Shown here: one piece after another, positions 1 through 7,835 of the stretch
How the letters are laid out: the number at the start of each line of letters is the position of its first letter
Position numbering within the stretch: the first letter of the stretch is position 1
Assembly (NCBI GenBank): GCA_900540685.1
Contig: UQGS01000005.1
Location: 1-64,000 of the forward strand
Direction: 5' to 3'
Source of the DNA: an uncultured Catenibacterium sp.
Lineage (GTDB): Bacteria > Bacillota_I > Bacilli_A > Erysipelotrichales > Coprobacillaceae
DNA: 64,000 nt
Notes under the pieces: model-generated
The model's input: only the letters and a program-made list of their open reading frames with translations
Told to the model about the DNA's origin: nothing
The model's database searches: none
Program-made: the position numbers and the translations under genes

Positions 1-32
1 TACATGATTATCATACTACAATCAGATCATAA

Positions 33-82
33 AAACAGGTGGAAGATTATGCCGTCACAAAAGGCATATTTTCCACCTGTTT
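33..82 (-). terminator. Intrinsic terminator after the small membrane protein gene
   Basis: Two 12-base arms (AAACAGGTGGAA and TTCCACCTGTTT) with extra pairing (GCC/GGC) form a strong hairpin. On the minus strand it is followed by a run of five T, so it most likely ends the gene at 115-387. Confidence 0.75.
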
Positions 83-114
83 ATTAATTTAATTTGCGGT
101 TTCATTAGTTTTTA

Positions 115-387
115 TTATGGGTAGAGTTTGCGGTTTAACACTGTATAATTTTTATTAGATTGTCCTTTTACTTTCTTACCAAAATCAAATTGATCGATGT
201 ATTTTATCTCATTAATATCTGAATAACAAATGCTTTCTTCATTACATAATGGTGCCTTTATTGAAATCTTTTTATTATCATAATTGACCACCGGTTCAGA
301 CTGAAAATCTACTATAGTAAAAGCAATTATCATAATAGGAAAAATAAGAATGAAAGCAGAAATTAATTTGCTCATTTTTTTTGACAT
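115..387 (-). CDS. Small membrane-anchored or secreted protein, PH-domain-like fragment
   Basis: 90 residues. The N-terminus is basic followed by a hydrophobic segment (about residues 8-28), which fits a signal anchor with a short extracytoplasmic domain. The rest (DINEIKYIDQFDFG-KKVKGQ) resembles the start of bacterial PH-like domains in which a short conserved strand pair precedes an Asp-Phe-Asp-Phe-Gly stretch. The domain would be truncated, because the protein ends soon after. A GGAGG ribosome site lies nine bases before the first ATG. No partner gene is adjacent. The function is not recognised and the PH resemblance is tentative. Confidence 0.6.
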   Translation of the reverse strand: MSKKMSKLISAFILIFPIMIIAFTIVDFQSEPVVNYDNKKISIKAPLCNEESICYSDINEIKYIDQFDFGKKVKGQSNKNYTVLNRKLYP

Positions 388-466
388 TTTCTAACGCCTC
401 CGGTAACAAATTTTGCGGGTCTCAATGTATTGGTCTTCGTATATCAGTCAGTCACATTTGCACATA

Positions 467-495
467 TTGACTTTAAATTAAGCGTGAACTATAAT
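467..495 (+). promoter_or_regulatory. Strong sigma-A promoter for antisense (antitoxin) RNA
   Basis: TTGACT (467-472), a 17-base spacer and TATAAT (490-495). The predicted start is near 502. No open reading frame follows before the terminator at 555-595, so the transcript would be a noncoding RNA of about 90 nt. Confidence 0.75.
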
Positions 496-501
496 AATTG
501 T

Positions 502-595
502 GAACGATGGAACAACCAGTAAGCGGTTGTCCTTGGGTTTTATATGATTGAAATAACTATCTCAAACTTTTCCTGAGGCTGAGGTAGTTTTTTTT
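502..595 (+). ncRNA. Predicted type I antitoxin RNA (RNAII-like)
   Basis: A promoter at 467-495 and an intrinsic terminator ending at 595 define a transcript of about 94 nt. It runs towards the holin-like toxin gene on the minus strand and its last 34 bases are complementary to the 3' end of the toxin coding sequence. Its 5' end forms a hairpin (GGAACAACC at 509-517 with GGTTGTCC at 525-532). A near copy of this hairpin occurs at the predicted 5' end of the toxin mRNA (786-819, minus strand). Convergent RNAs sharing a terminator and repeated 5' sequence match the design of the pAD1 par (Fst/RNAII) locus. The RNA itself is inferred. Confidence 0.65.
555..595 (+). terminator. Shared terminator of the toxin-antitoxin locus
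   Basis: Ten-base-pair stem (AACTATCTCA at 555-564, TGAGGTAGTT at 580-589, one G-U) followed by eight T on the plus strand. The left arm contains the stop codon of the minus-strand toxin gene. Confidence 0.8.
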
Positions 596-702
596 GCACT
601 ATTATCTATAATGATAAGAAGTAACTTTACAATGATTCCTATAATAGACACAATAAATGCTAACGATGTTAACACCACCATGATTGTTTCATATGTTGTC
701 AT
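562..702 (-). CDS. Putative holin-like (Fst/Hol_Tox-type) toxin peptide
   Basis: 46 residues. It starts MTTYETIMVV and has a single long hydrophobic helix (about residues 8-32), then Asp-Asn and a Lys-containing tail. This is the form of the Hol_Tox family of small membrane toxins in Bacillota, which also begin MTxYE. An excellent ribosome site (GGAGGTGATG) lies four bases before the ATG at 702-700. The mRNA has a long predicted leader (about 120 nt) from a TATAAT box at 833-828. Its 3' end overlaps a convergent antisense RNA. In type I systems such a peptide inserts in the membrane when the RNA antitoxin is lost. The family call is from sequence resemblance only. Confidence 0.7.
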   Translation of the reverse strand: MTTYETIMVVLTSLAFIVSIIGIIVKLLLIIIDNSAKKTTSASGKV

Positions 703-827
703 TGCGCATCACCTCCGTTTTTCAGATTTTCCCAAAACTTCTAGGAATGTGAATTTCGAAGGATTGCGTACCTTCGTCATGACGACCAAGGATAACCACC
801 TACCGTATACGGTTGTTCCACATAAGA

Positions 828-856
828 ATTATAGTATATAAGCATATAACTGTAAG
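828..856 (-). promoter_or_regulatory. Promoter of the holin-like toxin mRNA
   Basis: On the minus strand a perfect TATAAT (833-828) is preceded, at 17 bases, by a weak CTTACA. The start would be near 821, so the mRNA begins almost directly with the GGAACAACC hairpin (819-786) that is repeated in the antitoxin RNA. Confidence 0.5.
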
Positions 857-880
857 CGACAAATTATATAGTGTACCTAA

Positions 881-920
881 AAAGGACGATTAAATCACAT
901 TTTCGATTTAATCGTCCTTT
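881..920. terminator. Perfect 16-bp hairpin
   Basis: Arms AAAGGACGATTAAATC (881-896) and its exact complement (905-920) with an eight-base loop. It has four T after it on the minus strand. It separates the toxin locus from IS21 debris. It could be a terminator or part of the former insertion sequence. Confidence 0.6.
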
Positions 921-926
921 ATGATT

Positions 927-1048
927 ATTCCGCTTTGGTTGATCACTTATTCTGACTAGGTTGACCAAGTGTTCCGATACTTTTGACCAACTAACCAATT
1001 TAATAAAATTCCGGCGGGATTGACCAACCATTCCGATGAACCTGACCA
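927..1048. repeat. Five 19-bp repeats, IS21-family end
   Basis: Five copies of ATTCCG-N7-TGACCA-type units lie in one orientation at 927-945, 949-967, 971-989, 1008-1026 and 1030-1048. IS21-family elements carry multiple internal repeats at their ends as transposase binding sites. The decayed istA fragment directly to the right supports that reading. Confidence 0.75.
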
Positions 1049-1099
1049 CCCAAAAATCTTGACTGTAAAAAGTATATCCAGGATTGTTTTCGTTTATCT

Positions 1100-1475
1100 G
1101 TTTCTCATTGACTTAGAAGAGAGATGGAAGCAGAAAGGAAGTATTCGAAGAGGTGGAGAAGAAAACACTAAGACCACTCCCTGAATTTCCTTTTGAGGTA
1201 TGTCACTGGTTTTATTCAAGAAAGGTACAGTTTAACTGTCATATCGCTTATAAAAAAGAACTGGTATTCAGTTCCATATGAATATGTAGGCAAGATGGTA
1301 GACATTAAGGTGACTGAGACCACATTGACTACCTATTATCAGAATAAGCGTATTAATGTACATAGGGTGTTTCCAGATTACGTTATAAATAAACTCCACA
1401 AATAATCATGATATGCCAGAGTCTGTCAAAGTAACAGAATGGGATGATGAGCGCATAAAGAAAATAGTAGACATA
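1100..1475 (+). pseudogene. Remnant of IS21-type transposase (IstA C-terminus)
   Basis: Conceptual translation gives three stretches typical of the IstA C-terminus in different frames: VFEEVEKKTLRPLPEFPFEV from 1141, then NWYSVPYEYVGKMVDIKVTE from about 1261, then DMPESVKVTEWDDERIKK from about 1413. At least two frameshifts separate them, the first near a run of A at about 1250. The N-terminal and catalytic parts are missing, as is istB. It is therefore a dead, internally deleted copy. The surviving end repeats lie immediately upstream. Confidence 0.75.
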
Positions 1476-1480
1476 CTCTA

Positions 1481-2605
1481 CTATTCTAATAATTCTAAAA
1501 CTCTTTTTTGAATAATTTCTTCCAAATATTTGAGTCTTTTTCTAGGTAATCGATATTTATAATGACTTTCAAACTTGAAACCTATTAATTTTCTTAGTTT
1601 TTCTTTTTGTCTTTTTGTCATACGTGGTTTTACAAAAGCAATAAAATCTTGATATGTTGCAGGAAGTCTTGTTTGGATGTATTGATTAATATTCTTAAAA
1701 TCATCCTCCATAGCATAACAAAGAAGTGATAATCCATTATCAAAAATAGGCGCACATCCCACAATTTTATTTGATTTATTATCAATTAAAAAACCAAAGT
1801 TACCAAAATGACGATCTTCATTTAAAATCACTGCATCAAAAACAAGCATATCTAATAATTCTTGATAATAGCTTTCACCTAGTTTTTTATAATAATCAAT
1901 AACTGATTCTATTCCACCTGTTTTAATAATTCTTCCAACTGGAATATAAGATACATTTTCATTTGTGAAAAGTAAACATGTTGAACAAAGCTTCCCTTTC
2001 CATTTAGAAAGTCCATAATCTACATAATGTAAATCCATTGTTTTGGCAATTTGTGAAGCATAATATTCACTATAAGGTTCTAAGCCACTATTCGCAAATC
2101 CTTCTGTTCCTGATTTATAAAGAAGAATATTATTTTTTATTCTTCTCCATGATTTTGCTAGCATCCCATTTGTTGTAAATTCAGGTGATGATCTAAATGA
2201 AGTTCTTGTATAACTTCCATATCCTGTAAAAGCAATGGAAGCAATATTTGTATTAAAAGAATTATGATAAAGATTTTTATCTTTAAATAAGTCTTTACAA
2301 TTTTCTTGCACAACACAATAACTATCATTCAATGATAAGCCTTGACATATATCAATAATACCTTTTGTATCTTTTTCATTTAACCCTAATCGAGATAAAA
2401 AATTAGAAACATAGGCTCTATTTCTAGGAATCGTCCTTTTTTGAAGCCATTTTTTTAATCCTTCATTACTTAATTCTAAGTCTAATGGTAAAAGATATTG
2501 TAAATTTTGATTAACAGTATTAATTAAAACTTCTAATCCATCATTTGTATTTTTCATAGAAAAATACAATAAATCATTATCATACTGTTTTAAAATATAA
2601 TTCAT
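1481..2605 (-). CDS. HipA-like kinase domain protein, no HipB partner
   Basis: 374 residues from the ATG at 2605. An upstream GTG at 2614 sits too close to the GAAAGGA ribosome site. The C-terminal half has HipA/CtkA-type kinase features: a glycine/serine nucleotide loop region (SRR, LYKSGTEGF), a catalytic loop NEDRHFGNFGF (around residue 262) and a metal-binding PIFDNG (around 288). HipA enzymes phosphorylate targets such as aminoacyl-tRNA synthetases. The first 130 residues are unlike the usual HipA N-terminal domain. No HipB-like DNA-binding antitoxin gene lies on either side. It sits beside IS21 debris, which suggests acquisition by transfer. The substrate is unknown. Confidence 0.75.
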   Translation of the reverse strand: MNYILKQYDNDLLYFSMKNTNDGLEVLINTVNQNLQYLLPLDLELSNEGLKKWLQKRTIPRNRAYVSNFLSRLGLNEKDTKGIIDICQGLSLNDSYCVVQENCKDLFKDKNLYHNSFNTNIASIAFTGYGSYTRTSFRSSPEFTTNGMLAKSWRRIKNNILLYKSGTEGFANSGLEPYSEYYASQIAKTMDLHYVDYGLSKWKGKLCSTCLLFTNENVSYIPVGRIIKTGGIESVIDYYKKLGESYYQELLDMLVFDAVILNEDRHFGNFGFLIDNKSNKIVGCAPIFDNGLSLLCYAMEDDFKNINQYIQTRLPATYQDFIAFVKPRMTKRQKEKLRKLIGFKFESHYKYRLPRKRLKYLEEIIQKRVLELLE

Positions 2606-2672
2606 GAAAAACACATCCTTTCAAAAAATAATTATCTAATAATTTCCATCCATTTTACCTCATCTTTGAAGT

Positions 2673-2742
2673 AAAAAAATAGCGATTTTTAGGTAGTGAC
2701 ACCCTTTCATATAGGCGACATCCACGTAAATCGCTATTTTTT
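2673..2742 (-). terminator. Hairpin downstream of ssrA
   Basis: Fourteen- to fifteen-base arms (AAAAAATAGCGATTT and AAATCGCTATTTTTT) enclose a loop of about 40 bases and give T runs on both strands. It is the first strong hairpin after the tmRNA on the minus strand, 73 bases from its CCA end. Confidence 0.6.
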
Positions 2743-2814
2743 GATTCTTTAAAATATCTTAAAAAATGTTTATTTCATCGGCTTTTTTGATGATATCCAT
2801 TTTAACTCTTAATT

Positions 2815-3167
2815 TGGTGGAGGCGGGGGGAATCGAACCCCCGTCCAAAAGCCGTCCCATATCAGGTGTCTACAGTTTATCTTATTGAATCAATTTAAGT
2901 ATGTTACGATCAATAAGCAATCTTTCGCATACCGATTTCTAATTAGTTTTCATGAATATAGTCAGAACATCCTATATCCCTTATCTTACAGGTTATGTTA
3001 CAGACTCTAAAGGTGTAAGCGCAGATAGGTCTGCATTCGCAAGTCTATGTCGACTATTAAGCGAAAGCGTAATTTGTTCTGTTTCCAGATATTTGTTTGT
3101 GCATGTAACGTTTGCCAACGACTGCTGCCTGATTCAAACTGACCCCTGTCGAATCCAAGACGCCCCC
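2815..3167 (-). ncRNA. ssrA: Transfer-messenger RNA (tmRNA)
   Basis: The minus strand begins GGGGGCGTCTTGGATTCGAC and ends with a T-arm (GGGGGTTCGATTCCCCCC), CGCCUCC and encoded ACCA. The seven-base ends pair as an alanyl acceptor stem (one G-U). An internal reading frame ends in Asn-Tyr-Ala-Phe-Ala followed by TAA (3059-3057) and TAG, a typical proteolysis tag with a hydrophobic Ala-rich end. Length of 353 nt is normal. The 5' end lies one base after the smpB stop codon, so the RNA is probably cut from an smpB transcript or uses a promoter within smpB. Confidence 0.93.
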
Positions 3168-3168
3168 A

Positions 3169-3615
3169 TTAATAAGCGCGTTTGAGAGCTTTCTCAATAT
3201 CGCGCTTAGCATCTTTTTCTTTTAAATCATTACGCTTGTCATAAAGCTTCTTACCTTTTGCGAGAGCTATTTCTAGTTTTGCTTTTGAGGTATTGAAGTA
3301 AAGCTTTGTAGGAACGATTGTTAAACCATCCTCACGAACCTTCTTCTCTAGTTTACTAATTTCTTTCTTATGAAGCAATAGTTTTCTGATACGTCTAGGT
3401 TCATGATTAAAGATATTTCCATTCTCATAAGGGGCAATATACATATTCTCAATAAAAGCTTCATGGTCTTTAATTCTTACAAAACAGTCCTTAAGGTTAG
3501 CACTGCCTTTACGAATAGACTTGATTTCAGTACCTTTTAATTCAATACCTGCTTCAAAAGTTTCTAGGATAAAATAATCATGATATGCTTTTTTGTTATT
3601 TGAGACTATTTTCAT
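3169..3615 (-). CDS. smpB: SsrA-binding protein SmpB
   Basis: 148 residues, normal length. The MKIVSNNKKAYHDYFI start, GIELKGTEIKSIRKG and the basic C-terminal tail (KKLYDKRNDLKEKDAKRDI) are hallmark SmpB regions. It binds tmRNA and brings it to stalled ribosomes. An in-frame ATG at 3621 gives two more residues, but the AAGGT ribosome site is better spaced for the ATG at 3615. The rnr stop overlaps the earlier ATG. Gene order rnr-smpB-ssrA joins the three parts of ribosome rescue: RNase R degrades the released mRNA. Confidence 0.93.
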   Translation of the reverse strand: MKIVSNNKKAYHDYFILETFEAGIELKGTEIKSIRKGSANLKDCFVRIKDHEAFIENMYIAPYENGNIFNHEPRRIRKLLLHKKEISKLEKKVREDGLTIVPTKLYFNTSKAKLEIALAKGKKLYDKRNDLKEKDAKRDIEKALKRAY

Positions 3616-3620
3616 ATACA

Positions 3621-5750
3621 TTACCTTCTTGTACGAAATTTTCTTTTCTTCTTTCTATGACTTCCAGCTTTTACAAGCTCGAAGTCAATTGTCTTTTCTA
3701 GCTTATTTGCTTCAGTCACTCTGACTTTTACAGGATCACTCATCTTGAACATACGTCCAGTATGTTCACCGATAAGAATAAGATTCTTTTCATCATAAGC
3801 ATAATAATCATCTGTTAAGGAAGTCATATGAACAAGACCTTCAATGGTATTAGGAAGTGATACAAAGAATCCAAAACTTGTAATAGAAGAAATATAACCA
3901 TCAAATACCTCACCAACATGATGAGACATAAATTCAGCTTTCTTCATATCTTCTACTTCACGTTCAATATCAATCGCAATTCTTTCACGATTAGAAGACT
4001 GTTCAGCAAGTACTGGAATCATTTCTTCAAACTCATTCATTCTAGAATAATCATTCTTGAATAAGTAAGTTCTAATCAAACGATGTACCAATAAGTCTGG
4101 ATAACGTCTAATAGGTGATGTGAAGTGTGTATAGAATTCATCCGCAAGACCGAAGTGTCCAAGACATTGTGCATCATAACGTGCTTTCTGCATTGATCTT
4201 AATAATAATGTAGAAATAATATCATGCTCAGGTGTTCCCTTAGATTCTTCAATCATACGTGCTAATTCATGAGGGTTGATCTTTTCAAGAGACCCATGAA
4301 TAGTATAACCCAAAGGCTTCGCAATGGAAACAAATTGTTGTAACTTCTCTTTCTTAGGATACTCATGTATACGATAAATGAAAGGTACATCCATCCATTT
4401 AAAGTGTTCAGCCACTGTTTCATTGGCACATAACATGAACTCTTCAATAATATGATCACTCTCACCACGATTTCTTAAGACAACATCTACAGCACGTCCT
4501 TTATCATCTACAAGAACCTTTGCTTCATCCACATCAAAGTCAATCGCACCACGACGATCTCTCTTCTTTCTTAAGATAGCAGCTAATTCTCTCATATTAA
4601 AGAATAACTCAACAGCATCACTGTATTTCTTCTTTAGTCCTTTATGACCTGCAAGAATTGCATTCACATTGTTGTAAGTCATACGATGAGAACTTCTAAT
4701 AACAGTAGGGTAGATATTATGATCTACAACCTGACCTTTATCATTGATTTCCATAATACAGCTGATTGCATAACGGTCCACACCTTCATTAAGTGAACAG
4801 ATCCCATTAGATAACTTATGAGGTAGCATAGGAATCACTCTATCTACAAGATAAATAGAAGTCCCTCTTCTAATCGCTTCCTTATTTAATTCAGTTCCTT
4901 CATTCACATAGAATGAAACATCTGCAATATGAACACCTAACTGATAATTCCCATTATCCAATTTCTTTAAAGAAATCGCATCATCTAAATCTTTGGCATC
5001 ATCACCATCAATAGTCACAATCTGCCAATCTCTAATATCTAAACGATTAGGAATATCACTTGGATCAATAGATTGAGGAATAGACTCAATCTCATCATAG
5101 ACTGCCTGTGGGAAATCAATATCTACATCATACTTATTTACAACAGATAAGATATCTACACCAGGATCATTCTTATGACCAATAATCTTAACAATATCAC
5201 CCTTTAAATAAGGCTTATACTTCTTAATCTCTACAACAACCTTATGTCCAGGCATAGCACCATGAGCATGGGCTTCATCTACATAAATCCAATCAGTGAA
5301 CTTAGGATCATCAGGCATGATGATGAGTTCTCTTCTACCTTTTCTAACTAATCCAACAAGTCTTGTCATACCACGCTTAATGATCTTTACAACACGTCCT
5401 TCAGGTTTTCCTCTATAGACAGTTGTTTCTATCATTACTTCATCCTGATCAAAAGCACCATTGAGGTTCTTACTATTAATATAGTATTCAGTCTCTTCAT
5501 CAACCTTTACAAAACCAAATCCCTTTTTATTTAAACTCAAAACACCTTTTAAATAATGGAAATCATCAATCAAATGATAGTTATTATGATTATCTCTAAT
5601 CACTTCACCATCTTCTTCTAATCTATTCATAAGCTTCACAAATGCGATATATTCTTCAGTAGAATCATAATGTAGTGCACCTGCAAGAGCATCTATTCTT
5701 CTATCTTTTAAGTCTTTATTCTTTAATAATTCTAAAACATCTTCTCTCAT
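3621..5750 (-). CDS. rnr: Ribonuclease R (3'-5' exoribonuclease)
   Basis: 709 residues. An N-terminal winged-helix-like segment (1-60) and cold-shock OB folds precede the RNB catalytic domain (about 242-575), which holds the Mg-binding motif DGDDAKDLDDAIS (248-260) and HFTSPIRRYPDLLVHR. An S1 domain (about 620-700) and a Lys/Arg-rich tail follow. This is the usual RNase R layout. It degrades structured RNA processively and works with tmRNA. A GGAGGTGAA ribosome site supports the ATG at 5750. It lies 51 bases after secG, separated by a terminator, and is coupled to smpB. Confidence 0.95.
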   Translation of the reverse strand: MREDVLELLKNKDLKDRRIDALAGALHYDSTEEYIAFVKLMNRLEEDGEVIRDNHNNYHLIDDFHYLKGVLSLNKKGFGFVKVDEETEYYINSKNLNGAFDQDEVMIETTVYRGKPEGRVVKIIKRGMTRLVGLVRKGRRELIIMPDDPKFTDWIYVDEAHAHGAMPGHKVVVEIKKYKPYLKGDIVKIIGHKNDPGVDILSVVNKYDVDIDFPQAVYDEIESIPQSIDPSDIPNRLDIRDWQIVTIDGDDAKDLDDAISLKKLDNGNYQLGVHIADVSFYVNEGTELNKEAIRRGTSIYLVDRVIPMLPHKLSNGICSLNEGVDRYAISCIMEINDKGQVVDHNIYPTVIRSSHRMTYNNVNAILAGHKGLKKKYSDAVELFFNMRELAAILRKKRDRRGAIDFDVDEAKVLVDDKGRAVDVVLRNRGESDHIIEEFMLCANETVAEHFKWMDVPFIYRIHEYPKKEKLQQFVSIAKPLGYTIHGSLEKINPHELARMIEESKGTPEHDIISTLLLRSMQKARYDAQCLGHFGLADEFYTHFTSPIRRYPDLLVHRLIRTYLFKNDYSRMNEFEEMIPVLAEQSSNRERIAIDIEREVEDMKKAEFMSHHVGEVFDGYISSITSFGFFVSLPNTIEGLVHMTSLTDDYYAYDEKNLILIGEHTGRMFKMSDPVKVRVTEANKLEKTIDFELVKAGSHRKKKRKFRTRR

Positions 5751-5773
5751 ATATTCACCTCCAACAAAAGAAA

Positions 5774-5796
5774 AGAGGCACTCATAAGTGCCCCTT
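5774..5796 (-). terminator. Terminator or attenuator between secG and rnr
   Basis: On the minus strand GGGGCAC-TTAT-GAGTGCCTC is followed by TTTTCTTTT. It lies between secG and the rnr ribosome site, so it would trim read-through into rnr-smpB-ssrA. Confidence 0.75.
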
Positions 5797-5801
5797 TATT
5801 A

Positions 5802-6023
5802 TTATCCTGCCATTTTAATAAGAATTGCGATAACAAAGAATGCAATACCTAGTCCTACAGTAATACGTGTAAGAACTAAATCCACACCTCTTTCTTTTTG
5901 CTGTGCAAAAAGATTAGAGCTCTGACCAGTTAATGCATTAACAATACCATCAGTTTTTCCCGTTTGTAAAAGACACACAATAATTAGGGCTATAGAAACA
6001 ATGATCAAAAGTACTTCTAACAT
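5802..6023 (-). CDS. secG: Preprotein translocase subunit SecG
   Basis: 73 residues with two membrane helices (about 2-18 and 52-70) joined by a cytoplasmic loop with Gln-Thr-Gly and a conserved LTGQSSNLF-like segment. SecG is the small accessory subunit of the SecYEG channel. secG followed by rnr, smpB and ssrA is a common Bacillota order. The promoter TTGTAA-17-TATTAT lies at 6099-6071 on the minus strand. Confidence 0.92.
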   Translation of the reverse strand: MLEVLLIIVSIALIIVCLLQTGKTDGIVNALTGQSSNLFAQQKERGVDLVLTRITVGLGIAFFVIAILIKMAG

Positions 6024-6070
6024 TTTTCCTGCCTCCTTCTCTTTTAGACTTTTTCTACATTAGCGAATAA

Positions 6071-6099
6071 ATAATATCATAAAAATATATTGATTACAA
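6071..6099 (-). promoter_or_regulatory. Promoter of secG
   Basis: On the minus strand TTGTAA (6099-6094), 17 bases, TATTAT (6076-6071). The start would be about 42 bases upstream of the secG ATG. Confidence 0.6.
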
Positions 6100-6104
6100 C
6101 ACCT

Positions 6105-7814
6105 TTATTTGTTCACACCATTGTTGTAATCAAGGGATACAACACTAAAACGATTATTCTTTTCTATAAGTGTTACTTTTACGTTAATAGTTTGATAATT
6201 GTAATAGAAATTCTTTTTATTGAATGTGATCTCTAATCCTACATCTGTATATTCATAATCCTCTAAACCACTTAATGTGACATCTGATGCTCTTGTATAG
6301 TTCACTTCATATGTTGTCACTTCATCAAGATTTGTTTTATTCGCTATCATATCATTCACATTCGCATAATAGCTAGACTTCGCAAACTCTTCAAAGTTAT
6401 CTAAACGATCACTATAGAAATACTGTGCACCACCAATTTCATCTTTCTTCTTATTAGAAATAGTAAAGAAATCAATCGCAAACAATGCTGCAACATTCTG
6501 ACATGTATTTCTCTTTGTATGAGATGCTTTAATATCTTCATGCACTGACTTCATTAAAGAAGTAGGATGATTAGGCATATCATAAGTAACCACAGGTGTA
6601 TTCACAACTGGCTTTTTATCATTATGCGTATGATAAATAAATACACCACTTACCGCAATCACAGCACATAAGAACCCAATAAGAATATATTTTACATGAT
6701 GTCTCTGGGCTATCATTAAATATGTCTTAGATTCTTTGATCTTTGGTAAATCATCTCTTTTTAAGAATATATTAATGATTGTAAGAACTGGCTTATATTT
6801 ACGTGAAATCATATTCGTATATTCTACGAATATTTCAAATACAAGTAATAATAACCCAAATAATAGAAGTGATGCAGTTACACTATATATATGGATAAAT
6901 GAACAGATAGAGAATAATGCGGTCGCAATATATAGGATAAGAACACTCTTAGTCTGTCCTAGTTCTAGAGAGAACATCAACTTATGATGTAAGTGTCCTT
7001 TATCTGCTTCATCAAAACGCTGATGATGTACTTTACGTCTAATAATCGCAATGAGTGTATCCATAATAGGTACTGCGAGTACGACAATAGGTGCCCCTAA
7101 AGTAAAGAATGTAGAGGTCTTAAATCCAAAACCTAATAATGAGATTACAGCTAACATGAAGCCAATAAATAAAGCCCCACAATCCCCCATGAATATTTTT
7201 GCAGGATGGAAGTTAAATATTAAAAATCCTCCAATGGCTCCTGCAAGTAAGAGTGTTAATGAAGTGATATCTGTACGTCCATAATGAATAGAGATAAGTC
7301 CTGTAGTAATTAATACAATCATGGATATACCACCACATAAACCATCTAATCCATCAATGAGGTTGACTGCATTGGTAATACCTACAATCCATCCTAGAGT
7401 AACTATTAAGGCAATAGAATAAGAAAGAATAGTAGGAATATAAGGAATAGTAAATCCCTTTAAAGAAATACCACCATAAAATATGACGATAAGTGCTGCG
7501 GCGACTTGTCCAAGAACCTTCATCTTTGGAGGAAGATCATGAATATCATCATATAAGCCAAATAAGAAGACAATCAAACCACCTATTAATATAGAGTTGA
7601 TCTGATTATCTGTTTTAAGGAATACCATTGCCCCTATAAGGAATGCCACATAGATAGCATATCCACCTGTACGAGGAATAATACCATGATGTACAGTTCT
7701 ATTATTTGTATGGGCTATTATACCCATTTCCTTTGTGATTTTACCGATAAAAGGGGTTAAGATGACTGATATAATGAATGTCACACAGAACGCTAATATA
7801 TTATTGAGTGTCAT
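6105..7814 (-). CDS. TagO/WecA-type undecaprenyl-phosphate sugar-1-P transferase with extracytoplasmic C-terminal domain
   Basis: 569 residues from the ATG at 7814, chosen for its AAGGAGG site. Residues 1-340 form the multi-helix glycosyltransferase-4 core with LYDDIHDLP (87-95), NAVNLIDGLDGL (148-159), HPAKIFMGDCG (203-213) and RRKVHHQRF...HLHH (259-277). These enzymes transfer GlcNAc-1-P (or a similar sugar-1-P) to undecaprenyl phosphate and begin wall teichoic acid or surface polysaccharide synthesis. Family members normally end near 320-360 residues. Here a further helix (about 375-395) leads to about 170 residues of soluble, probably external sequence with no motif I recognise. No other wall polysaccharide genes are adjacent. 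Confidence 0.85.
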   Translation of the reverse strand: MTLNNILAFCVTFIISVILTPFIGKITKEMGIIAHTNNRTVHHGIIPRTGGYAIYVAFLIGAMVFLKTDNQINSILIGGLIVFLFGLYDDIHDLPPKMKVLGQVAAALIVIFYGGISLKGFTIPYIPTILSYSIALIVTLGWIVGITNAVNLIDGLDGLCGGISMIVLITTGLISIHYGRTDITSLTLLLAGAIGGFLIFNFHPAKIFMGDCGALFIGFMLAVISLLGFGFKTSTFFTLGAPIVVLAVPIMDTLIAIIRRKVHHQRFDEADKGHLHHKLMFSLELGQTKSVLILYIATALFSICSFIHIYSVTASLLLFGLLLLVFEIFVEYTNMISRKYKPVLTIINIFLKRDDLPKIKESKTYLMIAQRHHVKYILIGFLCAVIAVSGVFIYHTHNDKKPVVNTPVVTYDMPNHPTSLMKSVHEDIKASHTKRNTCQNVAALFAIDFFTISNKKKDEIGGAQYFYSDRLDNFEEFAKSSYYANVNDMIANKTNLDEVTTYEVNYTRASDVTLSGLEDYEYTDVGLEITFNKKNFYYNYQTINVKVTLIEKNNRFSVVSLDYNNGVNK

Positions 7815-7835
7815 AGCTGCCTCCTTATTATGCTC

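Noticed and set aside
611..841. 76-codon frame on the plus strand
   Set aside because: It is the reverse of the holin-like toxin gene and its leader; the minus strand has the GGAGGTGATG ribosome site and a family-like product.
864..1049. 61-codon frame on the minus strand
   Set aside because: It lies in the IS21 end repeats and the adjacent hairpin, and its product only translates those repeats.
2952..3185. 77-codon frame on the plus strand
   Set aside because: It lies across the tmRNA gene and has no ribosome site.
3172..3200. TTGAGA-17-TATTAA promoter for ssrA
   Set aside because: The -10 box ends only about two bases before the mature 5' end, so a normal start would fall inside the RNA.
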